Origin: Chitinophagia bacterium
Lineage (GTDB): Bacteria; Bacteroidota; Bacteroidia; Chitinophagales; Chitinophagaceae
Reading direction: 5' to 3'
DNA length: 6,539 nt
Assembly (NCBI GenBank): GCA_010021705.1
Contig: RGMU01000091.1
Span: 1-6,539, forward strand
Under the pieces are notes generated by a model. The model made no database searches and was not told the origin of the DNA. It saw only the letters and a program-made list of their open reading frames with translations. Below, piece after piece: positions 1 to 4,982 of the stretch. How positions within the stretch are numbered: the first letter of the stretch is position 1; the number at the start of each line of letters is the position of its first letter. The translations under genes and the position numbers were made by a program.

Positions 1-6
1 ATTATA

Positions 7-33
7 AAAATTCCATTTTGTAATTGGAATTTT
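7..33. repeat. 9-bp perfect inverted repeat at the Fic breakpoint
   Basis: AAAATTCCA (7-15) and TGGAATTTT (25-33) are exact reverse complements separated by nine bases. With a one-base gap the match continues outward to about 3 and 36. The right arm is Fic coding sequence; the left arm and loop are not recognisable as Fic and contain the in-frame stop. The first bases of the window thus look like a fold-back copy of the bases that follow. This can arise at the end of an assembly or by a real small inversion. Confidence 0.6.
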
Positions 34-542
34 ATATATTGCTTAGAGGCGGCTTGCCCAACATCACTTTGCAAATATTGAGCAACCATTATAATGCTAC
101 CCGAAATGAATATTACAAAGAAATTAGCAAAGTATCCACCACAAAAAACTTGAGAGGCTTTATCAGCTACGCCATCATAGGGTTGAGAGACGGATTGGAG
201 GAGACCCTAAAAACTATACAAAAAAGCCTCACTGAACTTATGTGGAAAAACTTTATTTATGACACATTTGCTAACGTTGAGGGTCAAAAAGAAGTTATCA
301 AAAGGCAAAGAATATTAAGTTTGCATTTCCCGATAACCGGCTCATATACGGTAACAGAAATACCAAAATTAAATGTTGAAATAGCGTATAATTATGCTAC
401 CGTTTCAGAAAAAACACTCACACGAGATTTAGATGAATTAGTTTCATTAAATATGCTGAATAAAATGGAACATAAATACTCCTCCAACATATCAATTTTG
501 AACCAACAACTGCCGCCGTATAAAGGTCAGAAAGGGCTGTAA
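24..542 (+). pseudogene. Fic-family protein, C-terminal fragment lacking the active site
   Basis: Fic proteins transfer AMP (or related groups) from a nucleotide onto target proteins. The reading frame opens at TTG 24 directly after an in-frame TAA (21-23) and gives about 172 residues. The opening LEFYILLRGGLPN, then SNHYNATRNEYYKEISK and GLRDGLEETL, match the part of Fic proteins that immediately follows the HPFxxGNGR catalytic loop. The last third (about residues 95-150, VTEIPKLN...SEKTLTRDLDELVSLNML) looks like the winged-helix DNA-binding domain that ends many bacterial Fic proteins. The N-terminal half with the catalytic histidine is absent: none of the three frames of bases 1-23 encodes the expected GNGRTAR-type residues. 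The fragment should therefore be catalytically dead unless the upstream bases are an assembly artefact. It converges with the nuclease-like gene ending at 656. Family assignment is from memory of the sequence pattern; I am fairly sure of it. Confidence 0.7.
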
Positions 543-580
543 AAAAAATTGCCTTATTACTAATAATTACCTTGTTCAAC

Positions 581-604
581 AAGCCATACCGCAGGGTGTG
601 GCTT
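581..604. terminator. Hairpin between convergent genes, candidate bidirectional terminator
   Basis: AAGCCATACC (581-590), a GCAG loop (591-594) and GGTGTGGCTT (595-604) form a 10-bp stem with a single T-G wobble. It lies in the 113-base gap between the ends of the Fic fragment (stop at 542) and the minus-strand nuclease-like gene (stop at 656), where transcription from both sides must end. Neither flank has a strong T-run (the + side reads ATTGATATT), so a classical rho-independent terminator is only partly supported. No other feature was seen in this gap. Confidence 0.45.
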
Positions 605-655
605 ATTGATATTATATCAAAATCTAAAATATATTTTGGACTTTTTGTTGACGTA

Positions 656-991
656 TCAATTATTGTCCGGGAAATCAAAATATTTAGTCTTAAATTCAGC
701 TATGGTAAAAACCAATGCGCTTGCATTGGCTAATTTCTGACTAATAATTTTCTTTGCAACTTCTTTACATTCAGAGTTGAATATAAAAATATTATTGGAA
801 CAAACAGGGATGCCACTACCAAATAACAAAATTTTGGTATTTTTTATTTTATCTTTGTAATCGCCTTCACTTATACTGCTAATCATGTCTTTTGTTGAGT
901 TTAAATTGGCATTCAACTTAAACTCAACTAATAGAGTAGCAACGTTGCCATTATTAGACTTAACACCTATTGCCATATCCATAGTCTTCAT
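656..991 (-). CDS. Uncharacterised 111-residue protein, PD-(D/E)XK-like nuclease candidate (C-terminal part)
   Basis: I do not recognise the family by name. The start MKTMDMAIGVK followed by ATLLVEFKLN gives an aspartate (D5) and, about 18 residues on, an E-x-K in a hydrophobic strand (E23, K25). This is the spacing and setting of the PD-(D/E)XK nuclease core, where these residues hold the metal ion. The rest alternates strand- and helix-like segments (KILLFGSGIP, NIFIFNSECKEVAKKIISQ). The ATG at 991 follows a TAA at 992-994 with no gap and in the same frame, and no Shine-Dalgarno sequence is close to it. This protein may therefore be the tail of a longer gene interrupted by that stop, or be translated by coupling to the frame before it. 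It lies downstream of an ATPase on the same strand. The nuclease reading is inference from a short motif; another alpha/beta fold is possible. Confidence 0.6.
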   Translation of the reverse strand: MKTMDMAIGVKSNNGNVATLLVEFKLNANLNSTKDMISSISEGDYKDKIKNTKILLFGSGIPVCSNNIFIFNSECKEVAKKIISQKLANASALVFTIAEFKTKYFDFPDNN

Positions 992-1159
992 TTAAAAAAT
1001 ATCTTTATTTTCCGAACTGCCTTTTATTTTATCTAAATTTAGCCCTTTATGGTCTGGCAAAAAAGGTTCTGGTTGCTTACTTTTTGATTTCTTAGATTCT
1101 TCTTCAATAATTTGGTAATGCCATACACATGCAGTGGATACTGCCGAGCAAGCGGGTGA
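992..1159 (-). pseudogene. Start-less open frame in phase with the 111-residue protein
   Basis: On the minus strand an open frame runs from just after a TAA at 1160-1162 to a TAA at 992-994, giving 55 residues with no ATG, GTG or TTG. From about residue 13 it looks like real coding sequence: WHYQIIEEESKKSK, then a charged proline-containing linker and HKGLNLDKIKG. It is in the same frame as the 111-residue protein that starts on the very next base. The small frame beginning at ATG 1211 overlaps it in another phase. The simplest reading is that the 1211 frame, this frame and the 111-residue protein are consecutive pieces of one gene of about 184 codons, carrying a frame change near 1108-1159 and a stop at 992-994. 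The helix-forming HYQIIEEE would provide the first-helix glutamate usual in PD-(D/E)XK folds. The alternative is non-coding spacer with chance openness. Confidence 0.45.
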
Positions 1160-1211
1160 TTACGGTAGTATTATAGCAATATTTAACGTCGCTACTCTGC
1201 GGTTCCTCCAT
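1104..1211 (-). CDS. Small ORF overlapping the ATPase end; likely N-terminus of the broken nuclease-like gene
   Basis: ATG at 1211 lies inside the last codons of the ATPase (stop at 1192-1194), a 20-base overlap typical of translationally coupled partners. The frame reads MEEPQSSDVKYCYNTTV, then ITRLLGSIHCMC, and stops at 1104-1106 after 35 residues. Its last codons overlap, in another phase, the start-less frame that continues as WHYQIIEEE. Moving from this frame to that one needs one base removed or two added in this stretch. I read this as the true start of the gene whose remaining parts are the open frame at 992-1159 and the 111-residue protein. It carries three cysteines and a histidine (C12, H26, C27, C29), which may be incidental. 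No family is recognised for this piece alone. Confidence 0.4.
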   Translation of the reverse strand: MEEPQSSDVKYCYNTTVITRLLGSIHCMCMALPNY

Positions 1212-2007
1212 ACATATTAATTTTATCTAATGAAGCATTAAACGATTGAAATATAGGCTCTATGTCTGTTTCCGATAACTCATAATTATAGGTATAAGCA
1301 TCATTGTTTTTTGCCAAGTAAAAGTTAGTAGCTTTTGGGTTAGCCAATTCTTTTTTGGCGATATACTTAATCGCCATTACCATATCGGGGTTGTGGCTAT
1401 TAATCAAAAAGCTAACCCCGATTACCTTTTGCAGCATTACTACCAAACGGGCATATTGCACTATCCATTCAGGGTGGAGGTGCGTTTCCGGCTCGTCTAA
1501 TATTAAAAGTGTTTTATTATCCAGATGTCCACTTTGGTAGAGGATTTGCAAAATGGCAAAAGATTTTATGCCTGTGGCGCAACTTAATAAATCTATTTGT
1601 AATCCGTCTTTTCTTTTATAAACAAAAGATGCCGTTTGGCTATCAAAAGCAGTTTCACCGTCTAACACTTCATCACTCAATAGCTTATCTATTAAGCCCT
1701 TTTCGTGGATGTAGTTTGGCTTTTTTGTTTTGAGTAATTGGTCTAAATCTTCCCAATGAACTATGTTTGTAGCTTGTAGATTACTTACGGCTAGTATTAC
1801 AGGTGTATCAATATAAATTACTTTATTCACAGAGAACAGATTGGCTAATCGTTCATCCTCCCGGTTGGTAATAGCCCCCCCCAATTCTTTAAGATTATAA
1901 CAGTTGGGGCTTACTCTTTCTGAAAAACTAATGGCAACTTCGTCATCTAAAATTTTGATAGTCCTATGGTATATGGTATCATAAGCAGCCCTAAACTTGC
2001 TTTGCAC
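1192..2007 (-). CDS. AAA/ABC-type ATPase, C-terminal part (Walker B side)
   Basis: This is the nucleotide-hydrolysing half of an ATPase of the AAA_15/AAA_21, SMC/Rad50-like kind. Counting from the GTG at 2007 (271 residues), it has an ABC-signature-like LLSCATGIKSF near 140-150, Walker B LLILDEPE near 167-174 with the catalytic glutamate, the D-loop HLHPEW, and the switch histidine in INSHNPDMV near 203-210. It ends about 65 residues after that histidine, so no TOPRIM nuclease domain of the OLD type is attached. The frame is open further upstream (EEGEEVDIHTLIEKVKEV) to a stop at 2074-2076, and continues the N-terminal half encoded at 2043-2552 through a -1 frame change. GTG 2007 is thus probably not a real start. 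The end overlaps the start of the next small gene. A G8 run (1875-1882 on the + strand) encodes part of LGGA. Defence or nucleic-acid repair roles are common for this class. Confidence 0.8.
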   Translation of the reverse strand: MQSKFRAAYDTIYHRTIKILDDEVAISFSERVSPNCYNLKELGGAITNREDERLANLFSVNKVIYIDTPVILAVSNLQATNIVHWEDLDQLLKTKKPNYIHEKGLIDKLLSDEVLDGETAFDSQTASFVYKRKDGLQIDLLSCATGIKSFAILQILYQSGHLDNKTLLILDEPETHLHPEWIVQYARLVVMLQKVIGVSFLINSHNPDMVMAIKYIAKKELANPKATNFYLAKNNDAYTYNYELSETDIEPIFQSFNASLDKINMYGGTAE

Positions 2008-2042
2008 TACTTCCTTTACTTTTTCAATTAGGGTGTGTATAT

Positions 2043-2552
2043 CTACTTCTTCGCCTTCTTCTTTATAATGTCTTTATATTCTTCACTAAAAGTCCGCTCT
2101 AACCTAAAGATGTTTAAACTCAAAATGGTACTTTCCTGCCCAATCTTTATAATATTATATAAGTTGTACCATCTATCTATAATAGATAATATTTCTTCTT
2201 CAAATTTTCTTAATTCTAAATTTCCATCAAATATTCTACTAATTTCCATACGCATTCTATAAATAGTCTTAACATATTCATCATTCTCTTGTTGTCTAAT
2301 GGAAAACCTCAATATATATGATAATTCATCCAATATAGCTTTAGTAAATGTTAAATCCTTTCTTACTACATTTGATACAATACCATTATAATCTATGGAA
2401 GTTTTTATAATGCGATATAGTAATTGCGCTATGGTACTTTTTCCGCTACCGTTATTGCCGGCTACCACCGTAATGCCGTTTAATACAATATTGGCATGGT
2501 GAATGGCACGAAAGTTATTAATTTCAATTTCTAACTTTGGAATATCATTCAT
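2043..2552 (-). CDS. AAA/ABC-type ATPase, N-terminal part (Walker A side)
   Basis: The 169-residue frame starts MNDIPKLEIEINNFRAIHHA, the strand typical of RecF/SMC-like ATPases, then NGITVVAGNNGSGKST with Walker A at residues 32-40. From about residue 50 it becomes a helical, charged region (NVVRKDLTFTKAILDEL, RMRMEISRIFDG, LRKFEEEILSIIDRW) that would be the insertion arm between the two ATPase lobes. It has no Walker B and ends in an artificial-looking KKKAKK before TAG 2043-2045. The next frame continues EEGEEVDIHTLIEKV into the Walker B half, so the intact protein would have about 453 residues. GC in the helical region is very low (12 of 60 bases at 2161-2220). The start has an A-rich leader without Shine-Dalgarno, as is usual in Bacteroidota. 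No clear TAnnTTTG box was found in the 71 bases upstream, and the omega-amidase ends just before on the same strand, so read-through transcription is possible. Confidence 0.8.
   Translation of the reverse strand: MNDIPKLEIEINNFRAIHHANIVLNGITVVAGNNGSGKSTIAQLLYRIIKTSIDYNGIVSNVVRKDLTFTKAILDELSYILRFSIRQQENDEYVKTIYRMRMEISRIFDGNLELRKFEEEILSIIDRWYNLYNIIKIGQESTILSLNIFRLERTFSEEYKDIIKKKAKK
2045..2074 (-). other. Frameshift window splitting the ATPase
   Basis: On the minus strand the Walker A frame is open up to TAG 2043-2045, and the Walker B frame is open only after TAA 2074-2076, so the -1 change must lie in these 30 bases. They are purine-rich: ATA AAG AAG AAG GCG AAG AAG TAG in the first frame, GAA GAA GGC GAA GAA GTA GAT in the second. 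Adding one G after ATA AAG restores a continuous protein. A slip of lysine tRNA from AAG back to AAA (2064-2061) would have the same effect. Confidence 0.75.
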
Positions 2553-2623
2553 AATTGTTTAGTGTTATATTGTGCGGAAATTGGTTTATTTTTGCAATAA
2601 TACAAAAAATACTTCTTTTCCCC

Positions 2624-3418
2624 CTACACCACCACAAATCCATCGGCATCGTTCAAAAAAGGGAGCTTAGCGCGGGTGGTGAGTAGTAGCTCTTTGTCAA
2701 GGGAAAGGGAGGGCATGGCGGTGGCATCGGCGCACTCCCATATAGTGTTGCCCATGGGGTCTATGCAGGCACTGTAGCCGGAATAGGTGTTGCCCTGCGG
2801 GTCTGTGCCCACACGGTTTACGCCTATCACATAGCATTGGTTTTCTATGGCGCGTGCTCTAAGCAATGTTTGCCAAGCAAAGCTACGCTTTTGGGGCCAG
2901 TTTGCCAGATATATAAGCACGTCATAAGGGGCATCAGGTGTATAGCGGCTCCATACCGGAAACCGCAAATCATAGCATATCATGGTGCATATTCGCCACC
3001 CCCCTACCGATGTTATGAGCTTTTTATTACCGGGTGTGTAGTGCCTGTCTTCATTGGCGTAGCCAAACAGGTGGCGTTTGTCATAATGGTAAACCGTGCC
3101 GGTGGGTTGTACCCACAGTAGGCGATTGTAATATCTACCTTCTTCTTCTATCATCACACTACCGGTGATGATGCACTTGTGGTCAGCCGACAGTCTTTTT
3201 AGCCAATTTACGGTATCTCCGTCCATTGGTTCGGCGAAAGTTTCCGGCTGCATAGAGAAACCCGTAGTAAACATTTCAGGCAGTATTACAATGTGTTTTT
3301 CAGGCTGTATGTTAGCCAAATACACCTCAATAGCTGTTTTATTGCCAGTCTTATTTTCCCATTCTAACGGTATTTGCAGCGGATAAACGAGTAGAGAATT
3401 TTGCATATTATATGGCAC
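2624..3418 (-). CDS. Omega-amidase, nitrilase superfamily (YafV/Nit2 type)
   Basis: Enzymes of this family hydrolyse alpha-ketoglutaramate (and alpha-ketosuccinamate) to the 2-oxo acid and ammonia, clearing the product of glutamine transamination; they act in the cytoplasm. The 264-residue protein has the complete Glu-Lys-Cys triad: E48 in ILPEMFTTGFSM, K114 in YDKRHLF and C148 in MICYDLRFPVWSR. The later LIYLANWP, ARAIENQCYVIGVNRVG and SGYSACIDPMG blocks are also those of the YafV group, and the length is normal. Two starts are possible: ATG 3418 (MPYNMQNS) and ATG 3406 (MQNSLLVYPLQ). The second aligns better with the usual family start, a strand beginning within a few residues. A TAAATTTG -7 box at 3436-3443 precedes both. 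The gene is divergent to the secreted protein starting at 3488 and is followed on the same strand by the ATPase after 71 bases. GC is clearly higher than in the ATPase (38 of 60 bases at 2701-2760). Confidence 0.93.
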   Translation of the reverse strand: MPYNMQNSLLVYPLQIPLEWENKTGNKTAIEVYLANIQPEKHIVILPEMFTTGFSMQPETFAEPMDGDTVNWLKRLSADHKCIITGSVMIEEEGRYYNRLLWVQPTGTVYHYDKRHLFGYANEDRHYTPGNKKLITSVGGWRICTMICYDLRFPVWSRYTPDAPYDVLIYLANWPQKRSFAWQTLLRARAIENQCYVIGVNRVGTDPQGNTYSGYSACIDPMGNTIWECADATAMPSLSLDKELLLTTRAKLPFLNDADGFVVV

Positions 3419-3435
3419 AGTTGAATAATGAATTT

Positions 3436-3443
3436 CAAATTTA
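3436..3443 (-). promoter_or_regulatory. -7 box (TAAATTTG) for the omega-amidase
   Basis: The minus strand reads TAAATTTG here, an exact match to the Bacteroidota TAnnTTTG element of the primary sigma factor. Transcription would start near 3429-3432, leaving a leader of roughly 12 bases to ATG 3418 or 24 to ATG 3406. No good -33 TTG was found at the usual distance; the nearest TTG is about 26 bases upstream. Confidence 0.45.
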
Positions 3444-3456
3444 TGCGTTTATTGTT

Positions 3457-3464
3457 TATGTTTG
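3457..3464 (+). promoter_or_regulatory. -7 box (TATGTTTG) for the secreted protein; decides its start
   Basis: The + strand reads TATGTTTG, matching TAnnTTTG. A TTTC (3433-3436) sits 20 bases upstream, near the expected -33 TTTG. Transcription would begin near 3468-3471. That lies downstream of the upstream ATGs at 3428, 3443 and 3458 and leaves about 18 bases before ATG 3488, which also gives the best signal peptide. Confidence 0.45.
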
Positions 3465-3487
3465 CTATTCAACCATTAGTAGGGCGC

Positions 3488-4267
3488 ATGTTTCCTTTGT
3501 TTTATATCCGTTTTTTGCCGTTTTTTAGTGCATTGGGGGGAATATTGTGCTTGTTGTTGCTTGCACCCGTTGCACTACACGCTAAGCAAAGCAAGGATAA
3601 AAAGCAAAAGAACAAGGTGTTTCACATTTACCCGGGCACGCGGTGGGTAGAGGTGAAGCGGCTAAAGCCCGACAGCACTGAAGTATCGTTTAAAGACTCG
3701 CTGTTTATGACCTTTAGCCTGCGGGATTCTTTTACTTACCGGTTGCGAAACGGCTTTGTATATACCGGCAAATACACTTTAGACGAAGACTATCTTTTAG
3801 ACTTTGGTACAAGGAAATATACATTGGCAGAACGTAAATACACCAGCTTGGTTTTAACTGATGCAGACGGTATATACTACTTTGCAAAGGACACCTCCGA
3901 TACGTCTGCGGTAATTGTGTTGCAAGAGGAAAAGGTGCTACCCGTAACTAATATAGACGTTATGATAGGGCATTGGACGGTTTATAAGCGTGTGCAGGAG
4001 AAGGAAAGTTCCGGCTTTTTAGACCCGGAAACGGCATTAAAATCGCTTTATATTGCCGGCATGGGTAGTACTTCTCAAATGGGATTTATAGTATGTGGCG
4101 GCGATAATGAATATGAACCCAACTGGTTTATCAAAGGCTATTCAGATGCCCAAACATTGGATATTGACGGCAAAAGCCCCCGCACACTAAAGGTAGTGAA
4201 ATGCCAAAAAGGCGAACTGATAGTGCAAGAGGGGGATATGAACTACTATTGCAAGCAATTTAAGTGA
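3488..4267 (+). CDS. Secreted protein of unknown function with two lipocalin-like halves
   Basis: From ATG 3488 the product has 259 residues. It begins with a signal peptide: MFPLFYIRF, a long hydrophobic core GGILCLLLLAPVALHA and a signal-peptidase-I site after A32, then a lysine-rich KQSKDKKQKNK. The cysteine in GILC does not fit a lipobox. The mature part is beta-rich and appears to hold two related units: GTRWVEVKR near 50-58 and IGHWTVYKR near 160-168. Each is followed by strand-like stretches, and the second ends ELIVQEGDMNYYCKQF, similar to the closing strands of lipocalin-like barrels. I do not know its ligand or role. The frame is open 20 codons further upstream (ATG 3428), but the promoter box at 3457-3464 and the signal peptide favour 3488. 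It diverges from the omega-amidase and converges on the TetR gene, 29 bases from stop to stop. Lipocalin-like is an inference from pattern only. Confidence 0.8.
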   Translation: MFPLFYIRFLPFFSALGGILCLLLLAPVALHAKQSKDKKQKNKVFHIYPGTRWVEVKRLKPDSTEVSFKDSLFMTFSLRDSFTYRLRNGFVYTGKYTLDEDYLLDFGTRKYTLAERKYTSLVLTDADGIYYFAKDTSDTSAVIVLQEEKVLPVTNIDVMIGHWTVYKRVQEKESSGFLDPETALKSLYIAGMGSTSQMGFIVCGGDNEYEPNWFIKGYSDAQTLDIDGKSPRTLKVVKCQKGELIVQEGDMNYYCKQFK

Positions 4268-4296
4268 TAGGGTGTAATTAAGGAATACACATTTGC

Positions 4297-4914
4297 TTAT
4301 AATATCTCAACCATATTTAAATAATTATCAACAGCAAGATACAAAGCTTCGTTAAGGTGTGCTTGGTCTAATTGCATTATTTGCAGCCGGCAACATATAT
4401 TTAGCGATAACAGCCCATGCCCCATGCCCCAAATGGATAATGCTGCTAAGCGCGCATCGGGAAAGCGAATCAAACCTTTATCAACGCATTCTTGCACACA
4501 GCCCATAAAAATGGTAAAGCAATCTACGCTGTTTGTCCATTGGTCTTCTTGATTAATGGCATTCATAGGGTCTTTGACAATAAACATAAGGTCGTATAGT
4601 GCGCTATTTTCCATGCCAAATTGAATATAGGCTCTGCACAGCTGTCTTAAACGTTTATAGGGATGGAGGTCAGTAGCAACTTCGGTAAACAATGTTGCCA
4701 TTTGTTCAAAACCATAGTGCTGTACGTCATATAGCAATTCGTCTTTATCTTTATAATATAAATAAATGGTAGCAGGGCTATACTCTATTTTATCTGCTAT
4801 GCCTCTAATGGACGTTTTTTCATATCCTTCATTGATAAACATAGCCGTAGCAGCCTTTATTATGTTGCGCTTCATTTCTTCGCGCTCCCGCATCTTTCTT
4901 TCCGATATTCCCAT
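4297..4914 (-). CDS. TetR/AcrR-family transcriptional regulator (WHG-type C-terminus)
   Basis: This is a DNA-binding repressor of the TetR family, probably dimeric and released by a small ligand. From ATG 4914 it has 205 residues. The N-terminus holds the standard helix-turn-helix: NIIKAATAMFINEGYEKTSI, RGIADKIEYSPATIYLYYKD, then KDELL (about residues 17-62). The C-terminal part contains SIWGMGHGLLSLNI, matching the WHG-type ligand/dimerisation domain. The frame extends five codons upstream to TTG 4929, but that TTG overlaps a TATATTTG -7 box at 4927-4934 and cannot be translated from that promoter, so ATG 4914 is preferred. The leader would be only about 8 bases. A 13-bp palindrome next to the box suggests autorepression. 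The upstream neighbour on the same strand is the ArnT-like glycosyltransferase, 68 bases away; the regulator's targets are unknown. Confidence 0.9.
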   Translation of the reverse strand: MGISERKMREREEMKRNIIKAATAMFINEGYEKTSIRGIADKIEYSPATIYLYYKDKDELLYDVQHYGFEQMATLFTEVATDLHPYKRLRQLCRAYIQFGMENSALYDLMFIVKDPMNAINQEDQWTNSVDCFTIFMGCVQECVDKGLIRFPDARLAALSIWGMGHGLLSLNICCRLQIMQLDQAHLNEALYLAVDNYLNMVEIL

Positions 4915-4926
4915 GGTAACTTTTTG

Positions 4927-4934
4927 CAAATATA
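4927..4934 (-). promoter_or_regulatory. -7 box (TATATTTG) of the TetR gene
   Basis: The minus strand reads TATATTTG, an exact TAnnTTTG match, 12 bases before ATG 4914. The expected transcript would have a leader of about 8 bases, which rules out the in-frame TTG at 4929 as start. No clear -33 TTG is present at the usual distance. Confidence 0.5.
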
Positions 4935-4935
4935 C

Positions 4936-4948
4936 TAAACATTGTTTA
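4936..4948. promoter_or_regulatory. Palindrome TAAACATTGTTTA, candidate TetR operator
   Basis: TAAACA and TGTTTA are perfect inverted arms around a single central base. The site ends one base before the -7 box of the TetR gene, so a bound dimer would cover the promoter spacer. TetR-family operators are commonly inverted repeats of this size in front of their own gene. That this regulator binds it is inferred. Confidence 0.45.
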
Positions 4949-4982
4949 TATTATTACCATATAGAATAAAATAAATCTACAC

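Noticed and set aside
418..678. 86-codon open frame on the minus strand across the Fic end and the terminator region
   Set aside because: It overlaps the well-supported Fic C-terminus and runs through the hairpin. The sequence has no recognisable domain and no plausible start context.
2587..2594. TATTTTTG on the + strand, a formal match to the -7 box
   Set aside because: No + strand gene follows; it would only give antisense RNA through the omega-amidase. No -33 element lies at the right distance, and such matches are common in AT-rich gaps.
3428..3487. 20-codon N-terminal extension of the secreted protein from ATG 3428
   Set aside because: It would place the -7 box inside the gene and add a second hydrophobic stretch before a complete signal peptide. 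The promoter on the other strand also falls there.
4272..4290. GTGTA...TACAC hairpin between the convergent secreted-protein and TetR genes
   Set aside because: The stem is only 5 bp with a 9-base loop and no T-run, too weak to call a terminator although one is expected there.
4915..4929. TTG start of the TetR gene at 4929
   Set aside because: The TTG overlaps the TATATTTG promoter box itself, so it would not be in the mRNA made from it.
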